The notes beneath the pieces are model-generated. The model had not been told where the DNA came from, did no database searches, and saw nothing but the letters and a program-made list of their open reading frames with translations. DNA of 64,000 bases from Sunxiuqinia dokdonensis (GTDB lineage: Bacteria; Bacteroidota; Bacteroidia; Bacteroidales; Prolixibacteraceae), in NCBI RefSeq assembly GCF_001270965.1, contig NZ_LGIA01000024.1, forward strand, positions 1-64,000, in the 5' to 3' direction. This document shows positions 60,471 to 64,000 of the stretch, one piece after another. Numbering within the stretch: the first letter of the stretch is position 1; each line of letters starts with the position of its first letter. The position numbers and the translations under genes were made by a program.

Positions 60471-61700
60471 TTAAGCCGGTACAATTTCAAAACCAACCTG
60501 CTTTAAATGCTCGTAATAATGGGGGTACGATTTGGTCACCACTTCCGGATCATCAATTTCGATGGGCTGAAAGAGCGCGGCCGGAGCGAAGGCCAGTGCC
60601 ATGCGATGATCGTGGTAGGTGGCCATGCAGGGAAGTTCGTCTTTCGGAAGTGTGAATGTGCCATCCCATTGCAGTTCGCCATGTTTGGGTTCTTTAATGT
60701 CGGCACCAAACTTGGCCAGCTCGTTTTGCAAAGCGGCAATGCGGTCGGTTTCCTTAATTTTCAGCGTTTCCAATCCGGTAAAGTGAAACGGTACTTTTTT
60801 CAATACACACAACACGGCCATGGTTTGCGCTACGTCGGGGTTTTCAATGAAGTTGAGCTGCAAATGCTTCGGTTGGATATCGGCCGACTTGGTGATGATC
60901 ACGCTGTCGGGGGTGGCTTTGCTATCCACGCCAAAGGCTTTGAACCAACTGGCAATTTCGCAGTCGCCCTGCAAACTCATCAGGCGCAGGTTTTTCAGTT
61001 CAATCTCAGCCTCGTTGGCCAAAGCGGCCAGCTGATACCAATACGAAGCGCCGGTCCAGTCGGCTTCCACCGTAAACTCGCGTGCCTGGTAGGCTTGTTC
61101 GTCCACCCTGATTTCGTTGCCTTTCCAAACCGACCGAACACCAAACTGCTTCATCAGCTTCAGCGTGAGCTCGATGTAGGGGCGCGAAGTCACTTTGTTT
61201 TTCAGGCGAAGGGTCAGGCCGCCTTCAATCACCGGGGCAATCATCAATAAAGCCGAAATGTACTGGCTGCTCACGCTGCCATCCAGCTCCAGCACCTGGC
61301 CTTTCAGGTGCGAACCCCAGATTTTCAATGGCGGAAAACCTTCCTTTTCCATGTACTCGATTTTGGCACCCAGCGCATTCAAGGCATCCACCAACACATG
61401 AATGGGTCGCTGCTTCATTCGTTCCGAACCGGTAATCACCCACTGCCCGACAATCTGCGAAAGAAAAGCCGTCAGAAAGCGCATGGCGGTTCCCGCATGG
61501 CCAATATCGAATTGGTTGGTGTTCGAAGTCAGTACCTGCTGCATCACGTCAATATCGTCGCTCGACGACAGGTTCTTGAGCGGATAAGGGCTGTAACTCA
61601 GCGCATGAATAATCAGCGCGCGGTTGGCAATACTTTTCGATGAAGGAAGATCGATGCTCCCCCTGATGATTTTATCTGATTTGGAAAGACGGTATTTCAT
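60471..61700 (-). CDS. aroA: 3-phosphoshikimate 1-carboxyvinyltransferase
   Basis: EPSP synthase adds enolpyruvate to shikimate 3-phosphate on the way to chorismate. Started at MKYRLSKSDKIIRG (61700) the protein has 409 residues. It shows LPSSKSIANRALIIHAL near residue 18, IGHAGTAMRFLTAFLS near 70 and TYHDHRMALAFAPAAL near 365. The open frame extends 54 codons further, but that part is translated heptamer repeat and should not be annotated. It follows aroB by 130 bp on the same strand, so the two form a shikimate pair. Confidence 0.92.
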   Translation of the reverse strand: MKYRLSKSDKIIRGSIDLPSSKSIANRALIIHALSYSPYPLKNLSSSDDIDVMQQVLTSNTNQFDIGHAGTAMRFLTAFLSQIVGQWVITGSERMKQRPIHVLVDALNALGAKIEYMEKEGFPPLKIWGSHLKGQVLELDGSVSSQYISALLMIAPVIEGGLTLRLKNKVTSRPYIELTLKLMKQFGVRSVWKGNEIRVDEQAYQAREFTVEADWTGASYWYQLAALANEAEIELKNLRLMSLQGDCEIASWFKAFGVDSKATPDSVIITKSADIQPKHLQLNFIENPDVAQTMAVLCVLKKVPFHFTGLETLKIKETDRIAALQNELAKFGADIKEPKHGELQWDGTFTLPKDELPCMATYHDHRMALAFAPAALFQPIEIDDPEVVTKSYPHYYEHLKQVGFEIVPA

Positions 61701-61704
61701 GGTC

Positions 61705-61830
61705 AGTTGAAAGTTTTCAGTTTTGAGTTTCGAGTTTTGAGTTTCGGGTTTGCACAACAGCTGGCCGATTGGAACTTGAAACTTGCATTTTGGAATTTGG
61801 ATTTTGGAATTTGGTCCGCCAGTTGGCGGA
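61705..61830. repeat. heptamer-phased array and hairpin between aroB and aroA
   Basis: Words TTTTCAG, TTTTGAG, TTTCGAG, TTTTGAG and TTTCGGG run in 7-bp steps from about 61714. A second run, TTGGAAC, TTGAAAC, TTTGGAT and TTTGGAA, follows at about 61768-61813. TCCGCCA/TGGCGGA (61815-61830) is a perfect 7-bp hairpin next to the aroB stop codon. The run is in frame with aroA and produces a false N-terminal extension. Confidence 0.75.
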
Positions 61831-62895
61831 TTACAGTTTGGCGTAATAATCAAGCGCTTCAAAAATTAACTCCTTCGGACAGTCCTCGTTGATCGCCACC
61901 TCGCCTATTTTGGTTATCAAGGTGAAGTTGATGCGGCTGCCTTCGTTCTTTTTGTCATGCGTCATGAGTTCGTAAAGGGCTTCGTAGTCCGACTTTTCAA
62001 TTTCAAACTTGCCGTACACGCCCAGCAACCAAGCACTGATTTCGCTCAACTGGTCCTGCGAAAAGCCGCATCGCTTGGCCGACAGGTACAGCTCCACAAT
62101 CATGCCGTACACCACCGCAAACCCATGCAAAATGGGGCGCCCGCTGTGCAAGGCATAACTCTCGAACGCATGCCCCACGGTGTGCCCAAAGTTTAGCGCT
62201 TTGCGGATGTTCTTCTCGGTCAGGTCGTTTTGCACATGCCAGTCTTTTACGGCCACCGAGTGTGCGATGATTTCTTCCAGACCTTCGTAATCGATGTCGC
62301 CCAAATCATAGCTCATCAGCTCGTCCCAGTGGGCCGGATCTTTAATCAGCCCATGCTTCAGCATTTCAGCATAGCCCGAAAGAAAATTATCGTGGTCGAT
62401 GGTCTTTAAAAAGTTCGTGTTGATAATCACCGCATCCGGCTCATTGAACACGCCAATCTCATTTTTCAATCCGTTGAAGTTGATGCCCGTTTTTCCACCC
62501 AGCGAAGCATCCACCTGCGCCAGTAAAGTCGTTGGAATGTTGACAAAAGCCATTCCCCGCTTAAAGGTTGAAGCGACAAAGCCCCCGAGGTCGGTGAGCA
62601 TGCCACCACCAATGTTGATGAGGAGCGACTTGCGGTCTGCACCATTTTTTGACAAGAACTCCCAAACCTGCTCCACCGAGCGGATGGATTTGTTGGTTTC
62701 GCCGCCCGCAATGCTGGTTTGTTTGATTTGATAGCGCGCGATGACCGTTTCGATCAGGGGCAGGCAAAGTCGCTTGGGCGTTTCTTCCGTCAGTAAAAAT
62801 ACTTTCCCGGCAGGAAATTGCCGGACGATTTTTTCGAGTTCATCCGCCACCTTTTGGGAAAAGATAATATTTGAGTGTATTTTTGATGATGCCAT
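61831..62895 (-). CDS. aroB: 3-dehydroquinate synthase
   Basis: AroB cyclises DAHP to 3-dehydroquinate with NAD+ and a metal. The 354-residue protein shows the NAD-binding IGGGMLTDLGGFVASTFKRG near residue 97, IPTTLLAQVDASLGGKTGIN near 120 and the zinc-binding LNFGHTVGHAFES near 235. The motif set is complete. It has a TAACTTTG promoter element just upstream and heads the aroB-aroA pair. Confidence 0.94.
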   Translation of the reverse strand: MASSKIHSNIIFSQKVADELEKIVRQFPAGKVFLLTEETPKRLCLPLIETVIARYQIKQTSIAGGETNKSIRSVEQVWEFLSKNGADRKSLLINIGGGMLTDLGGFVASTFKRGMAFVNIPTTLLAQVDASLGGKTGINFNGLKNEIGVFNEPDAVIINTNFLKTIDHDNFLSGYAEMLKHGLIKDPAHWDELMSYDLGDIDYEGLEEIIAHSVAVKDWHVQNDLTEKNIRKALNFGHTVGHAFESYALHSGRPILHGFAVVYGMIVELYLSAKRCGFSQDQLSEISAWLLGVYGKFEIEKSDYEALYELMTHDKKNEGSRINFTLITKIGEVAINEDCPKELIFEALDYYAKL

Positions 62896-62918
62896 GCGTG
62901 TGTTAATTTTGAAGAAGG

Positions 62919-62926
62919 CAAAGTTA
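62919..62926 (-). promoter_or_regulatory. probable aroB promoter, -7 element
   Basis: The minus strand reads TAACTTTG, exact TAnnTTTG, about 24 bp before the aroB ATG. The -33 box is not clear. Confidence 0.45.
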
Positions 62927-62994
62927 ATCTATTTTCTCAGCCCGATAAAATCATTCGTCAAATGGCCTGATTATTTACGATTCATTAAAAAACT

Positions 62995-63459
62995 ATGGAA
63001 ATTTCTAACCAAAAACGATCGCGCACCATCAAAAGAGGTTTTTTTCTAATAGCCGTTTTGTTGCTACTTCCCATCTTGTTTTTTGTTTGGAAAGAAATGG
63101 ATATGGTGGCCCTGATCAACGGCGGTGTCTTTTTGCTGTTTATCTTCGGATTTCAGTTTATGGGCTTAAACTACGTGCATTACCAGTCGGATGGCGACAT
63201 CTTGCAAATCCGCTATTACCCCATTGTTTCCTTCTTCGGGAAAGAATACAGCTCCATCGAATTCAACAAAAAAAGGCTTTTTAAGGCGCAGGTGGAGCGA
63301 TCGTTTCTGTTTCATGAATTGCATGTCGAAATCAAAACGCGGGAAGGCATTGCCGAATATCCGGAAGTGAGCCTGGCAGCCCTGAGTAGCGATCAGATTC
63401 AGGCCATTCGGGAGGATCTGGCCGGAATGCTCCCTGAAAAAAGACAACTCCATCAGTAG
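62995..63459 (+). CDS. small membrane protein of unknown function
   Basis: The 154-residue protein has two close hydrophobic segments (residues about 16-32 and 37-55), then a cytoplasmic tail rich in alternating strands (YYPIVSFFGKEYSSIEFNKK, then KTREGIAEYPEV). The layout resembles small PH-like-domain membrane proteins, but I recognise no family. The start ATG at 62995 fits; dprA follows 33 bp later on the same strand, so cotranscription is likely. Confidence 0.65.
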   Translation: MEISNQKRSRTIKRGFFLIAVLLLLPILFFVWKEMDMVALINGGVFLLFIFGFQFMGLNYVHYQSDGDILQIRYYPIVSFFGKEYSSIEFNKKRLFKAQVERSFLFHELHVEIKTREGIAEYPEVSLAALSSDQIQAIREDLAGMLPEKRQLHQ

Positions 63460-63492
63460 GTCGCCTGCCTTCAAGGAGCAAATTCCCCATCC

Positions 63493-64000
63493 ATGACTGA
63501 CGCCGAACAACTCAAATACCAAATCGCCCTGTCGCTGATTCCCGGGATTGGCTGCGCCAACGCCAAACGGTTGATGACATCGCTTGGCGGGATCAGGGAA
63601 ATATTTGCCGCCAGCAAAAAACTGTTAACCCAGGTGCCGAATATTGGTGCCATTACTGCACAAAAAATTCTGGAAAGTGACGTACTCGAGCGTGCCGAAG
63701 AAGAAGTGCGTTTTATTCGGAAGAACGAAATCCAGACCGCCTTTTATTGGGACGATCATTACCCGGTTCGCCTAAAACGCTGTGTTGATGCGCCTTTGGT
63801 GTTGTACTGGAAAGGCGCGATCAACTTCAAGGCCGAAAAAATTGTGTCGATGGTGGGAACGCGAAAAGCCACCGGCTATGGACGCGACTTTTGCGATTCG
63901 CTGGTGCAAGAAATGGCACAACGCGGCGGTTATACGGTGGTGAGCGGACTGGCCTACGGCATTGACATCGCCGCGCACAAAGCTTGCCTGAAGCACGGTG
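63493..64000 (+). CDS. dprA: DNA-processing protein DprA, 5' part only
   Basis: DprA protects incoming single-stranded DNA and loads RecA during natural transformation. Translation from the ATG at 63493 gives 169 residues before the window ends. A helix-hairpin-helix-like N-terminal region (LIPGIGCANAKRLMTSLGG near residue 15) is followed by the Rossmann-like core with VSMVGTRKATGYG near 125 and VVSGLAYGIDIAAHKA near 150. These are the defining DprA motifs. The rest of the gene lies beyond the window. Confidence 0.9.
   Translation, partial: MTDAEQLKYQIALSLIPGIGCANAKRLMTSLGGIREIFAASKKLLTQVPNIGAITAQKILESDVLERAEEEVRFIRKNEIQTAFYWDDHYPVRLKRCVDAPLVLYWKGAINFKAEKIVSMVGTRKATGYGRDFCDSLVQEMAQRGGYTVVSGLAYGIDIAAHKACLKHG

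Overview
The window reads as chromosomal DNA of a Bacteroidota bacterium, probably from the Marinilabiliales/Prolixibacteraceae side of the phylum (the family is inference). Supporting signs are a SusC/SusD pair driven by an ECF sigma/FecR pair, promoters of the TTG...TAnnTTTG type, few Shine-Dalgarno sequences, and long intergenic arrays of short repeats. No tRNA, rRNA, transposase, phage gene or CRISPR array was seen.

Layout. 1-640 is non-coding: a multi-hairpin element, a five-unit 22-bp-period palindrome array and two minus-strand terminators. 648-8376 holds housekeeping genes: uraA and recJ on the minus strand, lysS-gpsA on the plus strand, pgi. 8675-13991 holds small accessory genes: a secreted protein, a CIA30 protein, an EamA exporter, a Tat-exported Gfo/Idh/MocA oxidoreductase with a PfkB kinase, and an ACP phosphodiesterase-like protein. 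13992-17113 is a repeat-rich, partly AT-rich island with a 21-bp tandem array, two orphan genes, a cassette-like segment bounded by inverted flanks, multi-hairpin elements and a cupin. 17114-25884 holds a KamA-family radical SAM enzyme, the complete cell-shape operon mreB-mreC-mreD-mrdA-rodA, and purH. 26104-34814 holds a MacB/FtsX-type permease, the tight operon rsmA-mgtE-rimB-rimK-aspartoacylase, a flippase-like membrane protein and a LolC/E-type permease.

34838-56205 is the most coherent system: about 21 kb, all on the minus strand, that looks like a locus for scavenging and degrading inositol compounds. It encodes every step from myo-inositol to DHAP plus acetyl-CoA (IolG, IolE-like, IolD, IolB, IolC, IolJ, IolA) and a sodium/solute symporter. 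With these sit a lipoprotein phosphodiesterase of the GDPD/PI-PLC type directly behind iolG, an ECF sigma/FecR/SusC/SusD outer-membrane uptake set, and two more lipoprotein phosphoesterases (EEP family and calcineurin-like). A perfect LacI-type operator palindrome lies ahead of the first iol gene, but no regulator gene is in the window. All four long gaps inside the iol gene run carry phased, mostly inverted repeat arrays.

56528-64000 holds apbE, an orphan membrane histidine kinase, a YebC-family regulator, a 41-bp tandem array, aroA, aroB, a small membrane protein and the 5' part of dprA, cut by the window edge.

Several intergenic arrays have exact periods of 7, 10-11, 21, 22 and 41 bp. They fall between genes, are open in several frames, and create spurious ORFs and false N-terminal extensions, as at aroA.
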